Assembly (NCBI RefSeq): GCF_003946175.1
Contig: NZ_RHOK01000022.1
Span: forward strand, 1-32,968
Source of the DNA: Lacticaseibacillus suibinensis
GTDB lineage: Bacteria > Bacillota > Bacilli > Lactobacillales > Lactobacillaceae
Direction: 5' to 3'
Length of the DNA: 32,968 bases
Within the stretch, counting starts at the first letter, position 1; each line of letters begins with the position of its first letter. The notes beneath the pieces are model-generated. The model ran no database searches and was not told the origin of the DNA. It saw nothing but the letters and a program-made list of their open reading frames with translations. This document shows, piece by piece, positions 15,986 to 24,935 of the stretch. Both the position numbers and the translations under genes were made by a program.

Positions 15986-18781
15986 CTAATTAGTTTTTCC
16001 ATACCCTAGAATGTATTTACTGTTCGTAGCGTAGGACGAGCGGCGAACAGCATCTCCGTTGTTCCCCTCAACCGTATAGACCTTGCCGCCTGACACCTTA
16101 TCAACGATGCCGACATGGTGAGAGGTGGCTCCGGTCCCGGTCCAATCAAAGTAGATCAAGTCGTCTGATTTTGGCGTGTACTGACCGCGTGCGCCCCACC
16201 TGCTGTGGCTCTTATACCAACTTACTCCGACCGCACAGGACGCCGTCTTGGGCACTACACTGTCCATGTGGGCCTGGTGGGCGACCCAGGATGTGAAGCT
16301 TGCACACCACTCGATGCGCCGCGTGAAGCCCATGTACTTCCAGAACTTCGCTCCACCGTTATTGCTGGCTTTGATTTCCTTGGCCGCAATGTCAACCATG
16401 CTACTGCTGTCAGACTTGATATGGCTCAACACCAGCTTGGTGTAGAACATATTGCCATATAGGTAGCGCCAGGATCCGTAGGCCTTAGCAATCGGGTTCG
16501 TGTACTTAACCTTGACCCCTTTTGCCATCTTGTTCGCATAGGCGACCATGTTGTCGAACGAGTCGTCTGACTTCTTCGACCTTAGCCAGCGTAGATACCC
16601 GCTACCATAGTTTCTGGCACCAACAGCTGCCGAATCTGAAAGGCCAAGGGAACGACTCGTCCTCAGAACGCTAGAGAAATTGACACACATTTGCTTGACC
16701 GAGAGATCGACGCTTGTGATTGAGTTGGGCTTTAAGCCCAGGCTCTCTGAGCTTTGCGTAATATCTTTAGTCTGCGAATCATCACCGCCGGTCTCCTCCC
16801 AGATGAATGCCAGTAGGAGATTAACATATTGACTGATGCCGTACTGCTTGGCATATTTCTCAACTAAGCTGCGCCATCTCGTCACGGACTTTGGCGGATT
16901 GATTAGATCACCAATCATTCCCCCGCCACCGCCGGCGTCAGTAAGCGCATAGCTCATGCCATACGTATAGGTGACATTTTCCAAAGCGAAAGCAGGATTG
17001 AGTTGAACCGGCACTTGGGCCGTAGCCCCAGACTTCGTTTCATCGGAACTACTACTTTGAGCATTACTGGCGACGGCTGCTTCCGCCGACGAACTGGAAC
17101 CAGTTGTCGGTTCAGCTGCACTGGACTTGGCTTCAGTAGCAGCACCACTACCACTATCCTTGGCGGGCTGAGAGGACGCATCGGTAGCAGTACTGTCATT
17201 TTGAGTATTAGCACGCGCTCCCGTGGCAGGCTGCGTCACTGAGGACGTTGCATCGTTATAGAGCTTGTAGGTGCCCCTGCTGCTTCCAATGACGGCACCA
17301 GACTTAACCTGGTCACTCTTCTTGAGCTTGACACCGGTCAGCCCTTTATACCGGACACTGCCCTTGTCATTTTCTGCAGCAATGGTGACTGAGTCATTTG
17401 AGACCGACGTAACCGTACCGTCAGTCACTGAGCGTACTGGCTCCTTCGGCAGTGTTGTGATTGTAATTCCGTCATACTTGGTCATCTTGCCATTGCGATA
17501 GCGATACCCCATACGATTACTAACCTGAACAGCCTGGCCCGTATTTTGGTTTGGACTCTGCATCCAGGAGAATGCTGAATACAAGCCAGCCTGCTTCATC
17601 GCGTCAATGCGATTTTTGTTGTCGTCACGGTTTGCACCATCCGTCTTCAGCAAGTCGTCAACCGTGCCGGTTTTAACGGCAATCTTAGTGATGTGCTTCT
17701 TAGTGATCTTCTTAGTCGTCGTTCGCTCGCCCGTATCGGCATCGGTTGTGACCTGGTAGGTCGTCACTGTTTGGGTTGCCTTACCAGTATCAATCGACAG
17801 TAGCGCATCGTGGGCAGTCTTCAGCTCTTGCTGAACCGTTGGATCCAATTCGGTGCTGCCAGCTACCAGATAACTACTGTGGTTCTTCAAGGACTCATAC
17901 GCCAGAATGGCGTCAAAATCCGTGACAATCTCCAAGCCGTCAGGCGAGGCCTCTTCACCGTCAATCGTCAAAGTGACGTTTTTACCCTTCGTCGCATCCA
18001 GAATCTGCTGCGTGTCCTCTGCATCCAGCTTGGTTAGGTAGACATACGCCTGGGTTTCGCCTAACGGATCCACGTTTTGTAAGCTGGAGGACAGCACGCC
18101 AATAATGCCTGCGACGCCGCCAAAGCCTAGCACAATTAGCACAATGGGCATCACCATGCCTGCTTTAGCCAAAGTGGCAACCACCTTGAGGTTCTTGATC
18201 CAACTACCAGCTTGTCTCAGCCTTCGTCCAGTGGCTCTAAGCATCTTTGTCGTCGCCCTAGCAGTCCAGGTGGTTGCTTTGGACCCCTGCTGAATCTGCT
18301 TGGCCTTGTTTAACATTTCCTGGGCGTGGGCCGCGCCAGAATCAGGATCAAGCTGAACATTAGTAAAAGTCTGGGCAAGGGCCCGGGTTGAGACCACGGT
18401 GCCCTTTACTCCGGCCTTGATGGTGCCGGCGGCTACGCCTTTGGCTCCTACCTTGACTGGCTGCTTGGCTGCGCGGCTCAGCTTGATTGCGGCACGCTTG
18501 TAACGACTCATCAAGGCCCGCTTAGCCCCACCAGACTTGATTGCCCTGGTAGCATGAATACCACCTTTGACTAGTTTTTGGGTCCCTACAGCACCCATGA
18601 CGGCAGTCTTAGCCAGGGCTAGGGTTGCATTGTTTTCTGCTGCATCGTCGCTAGACGCAATCACTGAGCGAACAGCTCCTTCAGCTTGCTCCTTCAGCGA
18701 TTCTTTGGTGGCGCCAATTAGCTCGTCCTTTAGCGACTTGCCGTTCTTCTCCACAATACTGTTGCGAAGATCCGATCTCAT
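15986..18781 (-). CDS. Multidomain cell-wall hydrolase of the transfer apparatus (VirB1-like)
   Basis: A roughly 931-residue membrane-anchored peptidoglycan hydrolase that would open the wall for the conjugation channel. A basic, alanine-rich cytosolic part (1-200) is followed by one membrane helix (MVMPIVLIVLGFGGVAGIIG, about 210-230). A degenerate M23/LytM-like domain (about 420-505) comes next, then a Ser/Ala/Thr linker (about 515-595). The lysozyme-like domain (about 630-795) holds LLLAFIWEETGGDDS with candidate catalytic Glu in WEETGG, like CwlT. A C-terminal CHAP amidase/endopeptidase domain has Cys in EWCASFTSWVAHQ, His in SHHVGIVDKVSGG and an acidic residue in VEGNNGD. ATG at 18781 is preceded by GGGGTGG; a GTG 9 bases earlier is an alternative. 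The combination of muramidase and CHAP is typical of Gram-positive conjugation modules. Confidence 0.85.
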   Translation of the reverse strand: MRSDLRNSIVEKNGKSLKDELIGATKESLKEQAEGAVRSVIASSDDAAENNATLALAKTAVMGAVGTQKLVKGGIHATRAIKSGGAKRALMSRYKRAAIKLSRAAKQPVKVGAKGVAAGTIKAGVKGTVVSTRALAQTFTNVQLDPDSGAAHAQEMLNKAKQIQQGSKATTWTARATTKMLRATGRRLRQAGSWIKNLKVVATLAKAGMVMPIVLIVLGFGGVAGIIGVLSSSLQNVDPLGETQAYVYLTKLDAEDTQQILDATKGKNVTLTIDGEEASPDGLEIVTDFDAILAYESLKNHSSYLVAGSTELDPTVQQELKTAHDALLSIDTGKATQTVTTYQVTTDADTGERTTTKKITKKHITKIAVKTGTVDDLLKTDGANRDDNKNRIDAMKQAGLYSAFSWMQSPNQNTGQAVQVSNRMGYRYRNGKMTKYDGITITTLPKEPVRSVTDGTVTSVSNDSVTIAAENDKGSVRYKGLTGVKLKKSDQVKSGAVIGSSRGTYKLYNDATSSVTQPATGARANTQNDSTATDASSQPAKDSGSGAATEAKSSAAEPTTGSSSSAEAAVASNAQSSSSDETKSGATAQVPVQLNPAFALENVTYTYGMSYALTDAGGGGGMIGDLINPPKSVTRWRSLVEKYAKQYGISQYVNLLLAFIWEETGGDDSQTKDITQSSESLGLKPNSITSVDLSVKQMCVNFSSVLRTSRSLGLSDSAAVGARNYGSGYLRWLRSKKSDDSFDNMVAYANKMAKGVKVKYTNPIAKAYGSWRYLYGNMFYTKLVLSHIKSDSSSMVDIAAKEIKASNNGGAKFWKYMGFTRRIEWCASFTSWVAHQAHMDSVVPKTASCAVGVSWYKSHSRWGARGQYTPKSDDLIYFDWTGTGATSHHVGIVDKVSGGKVYTVEGNNGDAVRRSSYATNSKYILGYGKTN

Positions 18782-18798
18782 GAACGCCACCCCTTTCT

Positions 18799-21276
18799 CT
18801 AGTTGGCATCCTCATCCTGGCTGCGCTTCTTGTACTGATCCATATCTTCAGGCTTCGTAGACATGATTTTGTAAAGCTTAGTCGCCTTAGGAAAATCATT
18901 CTCAAACGGCACCGTTGTTTGACCAGCAATCAGCAAACCATGACCTTGCTTAGCGTTGGTAATATAGCCAGCCTCATGACTTGATAGCTTCAGCAGATCT
19001 ACCAGACTGTCCCGATCATTGGTGGCTTGATCCAGAAGAAGCACAAATTCAGAGTTCGACAACATCCGTTGGGCATCTGCACTCATCAGCATGGTTTCAA
19101 CATTTTGGGTGATACCAGTAGGAATAGCGCCCCACTTACGGGCACGACTCCAAAGCTCAAAGAAGTAGTTTGACGCGTACTGATTAGTGAACAGCAGCTG
19201 CATTTCATCTACATAGATCCAAGTGCGTTTGCCTTCTCGACGGTTAGCCGTGATATGGTTCCAAATTTCATCAAGCACGACCATCATGCCAAAGGACCGC
19301 ATATTCTTACCCAGATCCTTCACGTCAAAGACCATGACTCGATTGCTTGTGTCAACGTTGGTTTGGTGCGCGAATGATGATAGCGATCCCTCAATAAACG
19401 GCTCCAGCTCAACTGCAATTTGTTTGCCGACTGGCTCTGGCTGGCTTTTAAGGACCCGGCTAAAATCAACCAAAGTGGGCATCTTTGTATCGGGGTTCTT
19501 CTGCTTGCCAGTAACGGGATCAAGACTCACCCCTTCAAAGTAGTCTCGATACATGATTCGACAGGCACGGTCAATCAATGACCGGCGTTCAGAGGTTAGC
19601 CCCTCCTTGCCGCCAATCAGCAGCTCACAAACGGTGGTAACAAAATCCGTTTTGAGCAGCACTGGATCGTCGTCATCGCCGTACGACTCGTTGATCTCAA
19701 GCGGGTTGATGAAGGTCTTAGTCCCTGGTGAAATACGAACCACCTGACCATTAAGGGCTTCTCCCACTGCTGGGTACTCTCGTTCAGGGTCAATAATCAG
19801 CACTTCTGCATCAGGATCACGTAATGCTACGCTAATCATTTCCATCTTTGTAGCAAACGACTTACCAGCCCCAGGTCGGCCCATGACTAGCCCGTTACCA
19901 GCCTTCAGCTTTCGCCGATCAGCGGTGATGACGTTCTTGGTGACCTGGTTGATGCCATAGAGGAGACCAGAGGGCTCTGTGAGTTCCTGTGCTGTAAAAG
20001 GCAGCATGATTGCCACCGCACTAGTCGTGAGCTGTCGATTGATTGGCACGTAGTTTTTACCAATCACAAGAACCGAACTCAGTGCCTGTTTTTGTAGATA
20101 GTCAAGATTGACCATTTCGCAGAGGCTTGTATTGGCGGCCGTCTTAATCTTGGTGACCAGCTGACGCAAATCCTCCTCACTATCAGCCTTGGCCATGACC
20201 AGAAAGGTTACCGCGAAAAGTTTCTGGTTAGCTTCTCGCATCTGATCCAGCAGCTCATCGGCTTCCTTGATTTTGAAGTCAAGGTCCGCTGGTAGAATGG
20301 AGGGATCATAGCCATCCTTGATGGCCTTACGCTGGAGCTCCGACTTTTCCTTGTTCATCATGGCTGTCTTCAGGCGAACCGAGTTCATCGCTTTGTCTTG
20401 GGCGATTGGCTTAATGTGAACTGACACTTCCAGGTCGCCGATGATTTTCGTGATGTCCCGAAACAGCCGATCGCTTAACTGGGTTGGATACTGCCGCAAA
20501 TAGATTATTTGCGCAAATTTGTCACCCAGCTCGAACGTCTTCTTGTCCTTGAAGGTCAAGCTCGTTGGGGCGATTACCGAGTGAGTTGTTAGGCCGCTGT
20601 ACTTGAGATCCTCAAAGCTAAAGTGCAGGTGTGTTCCAGGCCGAAGAGAACTGTTCAGCACAGCCAATCGTTCCGCACCATCAAGCACATGCGCATCTGA
20701 ACCCATCTCACGAAGTGTTTCAATGGCCGTATCACACATGCCACCTAGATCCTGGAGAACGACCTGCTTATCTTCGCCGTGGGTTGTGATGGTCATGTAC
20801 TTTTCTTTAATCATGCTGGTGCCATGATCCTGGAGACGCGACAACATATAGTCGTCCATTTCCTGCCGCAGTGGATCCAGACCGTCGCCTTGCTTTTTGA
20901 ACCCAGATTGTGCCATGAACTCATCAACATCGACGCGCTCATTGCGAACGGTGATTTCGATCGAGGAGTCACCTTCTATGGAGTTGAAGAGGTCACCGTA
21001 CTGGGTGAAATAATCGACCTGCTTGTCCCGTGCAGCGGTCTGGTAATTAACGTCTTTGAACTGAATCGTGCGCGACCACTCGTGATCGTTGATTTGCATG
21101 GTACCATCCTCATACAGCGCACGATAACCCAAGGCATCCTGCGTAGCCCGCGACGGTGCATCTTTACGCTGCTTACGACCCCGGGCCTTTTTGTGAGCAT
21201 TGAATTTAGCCAATGCTCGTTTTTGATCCTTATTCATCGTCGTATTCTCGGATTTTTTTGCGGTTCGTGTGAACAT
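18799..21276 (-). CDS. virB4: VirB4-type secretion ATPase
   Basis: An 825-residue AAA+ ATPase that powers assembly and transport in the type IV secretion channel. Walker A is GRPGAGKS (about 466-473), followed by AEVLIIDPEREYPAVGEALNG. Walker B is TWIYVDEMQLLF near residue 700, and the region ITQNVETMLMS is typical of the TraE/VirB4 C-terminal domain. Length is in the family range. The start at 21276 is chosen because AAGGAGGTG inside the PrgI gene lies 9 bases upstream, giving a 47-base overlap with PrgI. The alternative ATG (MNKDQKRAL), overlapping the PrgI stop as ATGAATAA, has no good ribosome site. Confidence 0.92.
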   Translation of the reverse strand: MFTRTAKKSENTTMNKDQKRALAKFNAHKKARGRKQRKDAPSRATQDALGYRALYEDGTMQINDHEWSRTIQFKDVNYQTAARDKQVDYFTQYGDLFNSIEGDSSIEITVRNERVDVDEFMAQSGFKKQGDGLDPLRQEMDDYMLSRLQDHGTSMIKEKYMTITTHGEDKQVVLQDLGGMCDTAIETLREMGSDAHVLDGAERLAVLNSSLRPGTHLHFSFEDLKYSGLTTHSVIAPTSLTFKDKKTFELGDKFAQIIYLRQYPTQLSDRLFRDITKIIGDLEVSVHIKPIAQDKAMNSVRLKTAMMNKEKSELQRKAIKDGYDPSILPADLDFKIKEADELLDQMREANQKLFAVTFLVMAKADSEEDLRQLVTKIKTAANTSLCEMVNLDYLQKQALSSVLVIGKNYVPINRQLTTSAVAIMLPFTAQELTEPSGLLYGINQVTKNVITADRRKLKAGNGLVMGRPGAGKSFATKMEMISVALRDPDAEVLIIDPEREYPAVGEALNGQVVRISPGTKTFINPLEINESYGDDDDPVLLKTDFVTTVCELLIGGKEGLTSERRSLIDRACRIMYRDYFEGVSLDPVTGKQKNPDTKMPTLVDFSRVLKSQPEPVGKQIAVELEPFIEGSLSSFAHQTNVDTSNRVMVFDVKDLGKNMRSFGMMVVLDEIWNHITANRREGKRTWIYVDEMQLLFTNQYASNYFFELWSRARKWGAIPTGITQNVETMLMSADAQRMLSNSEFVLLLDQATNDRDSLVDLLKLSSHEAGYITNAKQGHGLLIAGQTTVPFENDFPKATKLYKIMSTKPEDMDQYKKRSQDEDAN

Positions 21277-21595
21277 TCATGCTCACCTCCTTGTCATTTT
21301 CGTAGACTAGCTGCTTAGGGGCCGATTGAAAGTCCAGACGGTATTTCAGGTAGGTCTCAAAGTTAAGCCCCATTGGCCGATACCAGCCGAACGCCAAGAT
21401 TGGTGCATCGACGATCATAATGACCCATCCGAAAGCATCTACCGGCATCTTCATCACGAAATACGCCACGACACACACCACGACCCCAATGCCGGCGGCA
21501 ATACCGCCAAAGATCAACTGCCGTCCGGACATATTGCCAATAATTTTCTCTTTATAGTCTCGAACATCTTGCGGAACCTTTACTTGTAGTGCCAT
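21230..21595 (-). CDS. prgI: PrgI-family membrane protein
   Basis: A 121-residue protein of the PrgI/TcpE-like family (VirB3-like position), a small inner component of Gram-positive conjugation channels. It starts VKVPQDVRDYKEKIIGNMSG, has two membrane helices (about 27-45, LIFGGIAAGIGVVVCVVAYF, and 55-72, WVIMIVDAPILAFGWY), and ends with the typical PrgI sequence FETYLKYRLDF and a charged tail. AAGGAGG precedes the ATG. It overlaps the following VirB4 gene, whose ribosome site is inside its coding sequence, so the two are likely made in fixed proportion. Confidence 0.87.
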   Translation of the reverse strand: MALQVKVPQDVRDYKEKIIGNMSGRQLIFGGIAAGIGVVVCVVAYFVMKMPVDAFGWVIMIVDAPILAFGWYRPMGLNFETYLKYRLDFQSAPKQLVYENDKEVSMNVHTNRKKIREYDDE

Positions 21596-21605
21596 ATAGC
21601 CCTCC

Positions 21606-22433
21606 TTACATTGCAGCGGTTAACGCCTTAGCCCACTTGTCCGTTTGCATGATCCCAATCATCAGTAACACCGCCATCGCAATAACACCAATCATGAGCT
21701 CGCTAAGCCCATTAGCCCCATGGAACACGCCCGTCAATAGATACGGGTAGAAGATCTGTACCATGTAGAGCAGCGTGCCTTGGATGGCTGTGGCCATGAA
21801 GGTCTTGAAGAACCCCTTGGCGATTGATGAATATTCAGCGCTAGGCAACGTAGCAATTGGAATCGGAGCCATGGCGAACAGCACATATAGCTGCAAAAAC
21901 CGCACCGCAACCATCACCTTGACCATCGCCACCGCTGCTAACAGCAGTAGCCAGCCTAAAAGTAGGGCGATTGTCAAAAATATTTTAGAGAAGAACCCTA
22001 GGTCCTTCAGTGGTTCCCACATAGCTGCCACCGTAACGCCACCATCAATTGCTTTGCCTGAAACGATGCCTTTAATCTCATTAGTGAGCTCCGTGTTAAG
22101 TGAGATTAGACCCGAAAGGATCTTAGGTAGCGAGGCCAGGACAGTGCTGATAATCGCGTATTTGGCGACGGTTAGCCCAATTGCGCGGATCATTCCTTCT
22201 GGTCCCCCACCAATCTTCTCTTGAAGTAGTGAGATCCGCTGGATCTCAAACATGACAAAGAGCGCCATGATGGCGAAGGCCAGTGGCTTGACCACTGTGC
22301 TTTGGATGGCCGTGACAAACTTGTACAGATCCTGGTTATAATCGCCCAGGCCCTTAGTCAGGTCCGAGGTGGCAGCGATACCTTTAATGGCACCCACGAT
22401 TAACCTGAGAACCCATTTAACAGAACCGTCCAC
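21606..22433 (-). CDS. VirB6/TrbL-like polytopic membrane protein
   Basis: A 275-residue integral membrane protein with about six hydrophobic helices, such as PLAFAIMALFVMFEIQ, FLTIALLLGWLLLLAAVAMV and ELMIGVIAMAVLLMIGIM. The position between the small two-helix protein and PrgI-VirB4 and the helix pattern match VirB6/TrbL-type channel subunits. The start is GTG with AGGAGG 7 bases upstream. The assignment rests on topology and context; sequence signatures for this group are weak. Confidence 0.8.
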   Translation of the reverse strand: MDGSVKWVLRLIVGAIKGIAATSDLTKGLGDYNQDLYKFVTAIQSTVVKPLAFAIMALFVMFEIQRISLLQEKIGGGPEGMIRAIGLTVAKYAIISTVLASLPKILSGLISLNTELTNEIKGIVSGKAIDGGVTVAAMWEPLKDLGFFSKIFLTIALLLGWLLLLAAVAMVKVMVAVRFLQLYVLFAMAPIPIATLPSAEYSSIAKGFFKTFMATAIQGTLLYMVQIFYPYLLTGVFHGANGLSELMIGVIAMAVLLMIGIMQTDKWAKALTAAM

Positions 22434-22448
22434 TATTGCACCTCCTTA

Positions 22449-22655
22449 TCAAGTAAATTTGATGGTCGTAAAGTATACAGCCGCAGCGCTAATAATCACG
22501 CCACCGACAATTTCTAGAATCGCGCTACGGATACCAGGCCCATTCGAGTCCTTCAGATTGCCCCCTAGAGTGACGGCGCCCATAACTACCATGTATCCGC
22601 CGTATCCGGCAATCCCCGTAGAGATGAGTTTCATGATGCTTGACAGCACTTGCAT
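22449..22655 (-). CDS. Small two-helix membrane protein, VirB2/Maff2-like
   Basis: A 68-residue protein with two membrane helices (GIAGYGGYMVVMGAVTLGG and ILEIVGGVIISAAAVYFT) joined by a short hydrophilic loop (NLKDSNGPGIR). Size, two-helix layout and position directly after VirD4 resemble the Maff2/VirB2-like small proteins of Gram-positive mobile elements, which may form part of the channel. GAGGAGG lies before the ATG. No separate signal peptide is evident. Confidence 0.78.
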   Translation of the reverse strand: MQVLSSIMKLISTGIAGYGGYMVVMGAVTLGGNLKDSNGPGIRSAILEIVGGVIISAAAVYFTTIKFT

Positions 22656-22672
22656 ATACGGTTCCTCCTCAA

Positions 22673-24358
22673 TTAAAAATCACCGCCGAAAAATTCTTCG
22701 ACGGTGTTTTTGTGTTTTTCTTGTTTAACAATTGGTTCATCTGGTGCATCCTGCGCCGCCTTAAAGGCCTTGTAGGTCGGGAGCTTTTCAACCACAATCC
22801 GCTTCGATTTGAACGGCTGCACCCCACGGAGAATGTAGATTGACTCATCGCCCCGCATTCGCGAGACTTCAGCTGGCTGCATCAGCGGCCTAGCAATCTT
22901 GTCGTATCGCGTGTTGAACGATCCCTGGGCGCCTCGTGTTGTTGAAGTATTCAGCACCTCAATGGTTTCTTGTCCCATACGATCCGATACGTACTTGGCT
23001 GTGACGTCATCATTGCCGCCCAGGAACAGGAACGAGTCCGCTGCGCCCATGATGGAGTCCCAGGACTTAGGGTAACCTTGTTTGATTTGCGGAATATTTT
23101 GCAAGAAGATCATGGCCCCAATCCCCCGCGATCTAACCGTGTTGACACGGGCATCAAAATTGGGAATTTTGGCAGTGTTGGCAAATTCATCCATCACCAT
23201 CAAAACTGGTACTGGTAGATGCCCACCATGAACCTGATCGGCCCGTTCCACCAGCTTGCTGAACAGCACCTGGTAGGTCATGCCAATCAGGAAGTTGTAA
23301 GTCGAAGTCTGGTCTGGAAGAACCAAGTACACGATGGTCTTTTGATCCCCTACCAGATCCAAATCTAGCGTGTCATCACTTGTCATCCTGGCCAGGCTAG
23401 GTACGTCAAATGGTGCCAAGCGTACGCCGGCAGAAATGGCCATGCTTGCCGAAGTCTTCCCTGGCGCCACTTTGTACGTTTCGTATTCCTTGACGCCAAA
23501 CGCATCGGGAAAACGTTCAGCAAACTCTTCAAACATCACATCAAGGGGCGATACCACGCCCGGTCCGTCCTCTGTTGTTTCAAGCAGCCGCACCATCTTC
23601 GCTACAGACGCCATCGACTGATCTTCCTTCCGGATCATTAGGCGAAGGTAGTCAATTAGGGCACTGAACAGCAGTCTCTCGGCTTTGTCAAAGAAGGCAT
23701 CACCGCCGGTTTTCTTGTCATCACTGGTATTGGCCATGAACACATCGACCATTTCGATAATGTCGTCTTCATTCTTAATGTAGTGAAACACGTTGAAGTG
23801 ATCTGTGTTCTCGCGCGTAATGAAGTCAAGTGTCTTAATCACATAACCCTTACTCCGGAAATACTTTACCGTGGCACGCCGGGTTGCGCTTTTGGTGTCC
23901 GTCACCACGTAAGAACTGTTCGCCTGCATTAGGTTAGGGATAACCACCGTTCGTGTCTTCCCAGTCCCAGCAGCGCCGACAACGGCCGTAAACGCATTAC
24001 GGCTATACATTGGCGTACGCGTGTAATCCGGATCTGTCTGGTAGAGACGCTCAGTCGCTGTCATCAAAATGTTGTTTTCAGGGTGATCCCAGTCGATGAA
24101 CGGCTTAATGTCCTCAGCCGTCCCCCAGCGACTAGACCCATGTTCCTCGCCAGCACGCGTATTGTGCTGATTGACGGAGATGTACAGATACGCCAGCCAG
24201 AAGGCAATCAAGACACCGATACCCCACAAGAGAGCAACAGGTTTGAAGCCAAAGTGCGGCTCAATATACCGCATCGGATAACCCGCAATATATCCCAGGC
24301 GATCAATGATTGACGTATAGTTTTTAGGAGCTGCGTAATACTCGGCGCCAACATTCAC
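22673..24358 (-). CDS. virD4: VirD4-type coupling protein
   Basis: A 561-residue hexameric ATPase that links the relaxase-DNA complex to the secretion channel. One membrane helix is seen at about 41-62 (VALLWGIGVLIAFWLAYLY). Walker A is GAAGTGKT (128-135) and Walker B is VLMVMDEFANTA near residue 345; the FLQNIPQIKQGYP segment is typical of VirD4/TraG. The only canonical start in this frame is GTG at 24358, with no ribosome site before it. The frame stays open upstream and would add a first helix (GAAIGSIAAFYIGVNVGA). A good GGGAGG (24427-24432) lies just before consecutive ATC codons at 24421 and 24418. The true start may therefore be non-canonical and the protein about 20 residues longer. 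PcfB lies directly upstream, as in other Gram-positive systems. Confidence 0.92.
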   Translation of the reverse strand: MNVGAEYYAAPKNYTSIIDRLGYIAGYPMRYIEPHFGFKPVALLWGIGVLIAFWLAYLYISVNQHNTRAGEEHGSSRWGTAEDIKPFIDWDHPENNILMTATERLYQTDPDYTRTPMYSRNAFTAVVGAAGTGKTRTVVIPNLMQANSSYVVTDTKSATRRATVKYFRSKGYVIKTLDFITRENTDHFNVFHYIKNEDDIIEMVDVFMANTSDDKKTGGDAFFDKAERLLFSALIDYLRLMIRKEDQSMASVAKMVRLLETTEDGPGVVSPLDVMFEEFAERFPDAFGVKEYETYKVAPGKTSASMAISAGVRLAPFDVPSLARMTSDDTLDLDLVGDQKTIVYLVLPDQTSTYNFLIGMTYQVLFSKLVERADQVHGGHLPVPVLMVMDEFANTAKIPNFDARVNTVRSRGIGAMIFLQNIPQIKQGYPKSWDSIMGAADSFLFLGGNDDVTAKYVSDRMGQETIEVLNTSTTRGAQGSFNTRYDKIARPLMQPAEVSRMRGDESIYILRGVQPFKSKRIVVEKLPTYKAFKAAQDAPDEPIVKQEKHKNTVEEFFGGDF

Positions 24359-24438
24359 GCCAATATAAAACGCCGCGATCGAACCAATCGCGGCGCCTAC
24401 AGTTTTCTTCGCGTTGATGATGCAGACCTCCCTTACGA

Positions 24439-24933
24439 CTATATTTCTTTATCCGGCAGAGGCCGCTCACGGTGTTTATTCTTCTCCTGAGCTTGCTCGG
24501 TTCGAGCCTTGGCCTGCTCTTTGGCGAGGGCAATCTTTTCATCAAGATTGCCAGGTCCCTTTTCAGGTCCATCGATGCCACCTAGCACTCGGTTCACAGC
24601 GATGTTCACACGGTCCAAGCTCTCAGCATTGAAAAAAGCGTGGTAAATATCAGTGCCAGGTTCCTTCGCTAGAGAGAAATCAACCTTGAGGGACTTGAGC
24701 GCCTTTTTGAAGTCACCCAGGTCAGTCTTACTAATATCGATGTGCTCCAAAGAACCTTTCTCTACCAGCTGTCCTAAGCGCCCTTTTTGCGTGACCGTTG
24801 TCTTCTTGATAACGGCTGTCGTAGCGTGGACCGCAGTACCCACCGTTGCCTTTAACACAGGCGTCAGCATCTGAAGGCTTAGATTTGCCAATCGAAAAAC
24901 GGCCTCAACGGCCTCTTGTTCTCCTGCTGCCAT
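24439..24933 (-). CDS. pcfB: PcfB family (DUF3801) coupling-protein partner
   Basis: A 164-residue protein of the PcfB/DUF3801 family. In the enterococcal plasmid pCF10, PcfB binds the VirD4-type PcfC and helps present the relaxosome to the channel. The family core is visible in DLGDFKKALKSLKVDFSLAK and DIYHAFFNAESLDRVNIAVN, followed by a charged helical tail (KIALAKEQAKARTEQAQEKN). GAGGAGG precedes the ATG. It sits 2 bases after the lipoprotein gene stop and directly before VirD4. Confidence 0.87.
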   Translation of the reverse strand: MAAGEQEAVEAVFRLANLSLQMLTPVLKATVGTAVHATTAVIKKTTVTQKGRLGQLVEKGSLEHIDISKTDLGDFKKALKSLKVDFSLAKEPGTDIYHAFFNAESLDRVNIAVNRVLGGIDGPEKGPGNLDEKIALAKEQAKARTEQAQEKNKHRERPLPDKEI

Positions 24934-24935
24934 TA

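Noticed and set aside
20779-21318. A 179-codon + strand frame opposite VirB4.
   Set aside because: Antisense to a strongly supported VirB4/PrgI coding region, with no domain.
24324-24581. An 85-codon minus-strand frame between PcfB and VirD4.
   Set aside because: Shadow of PcfB and of the extended VirD4 frame; no ribosome site and an arginine-rich meaningless product.
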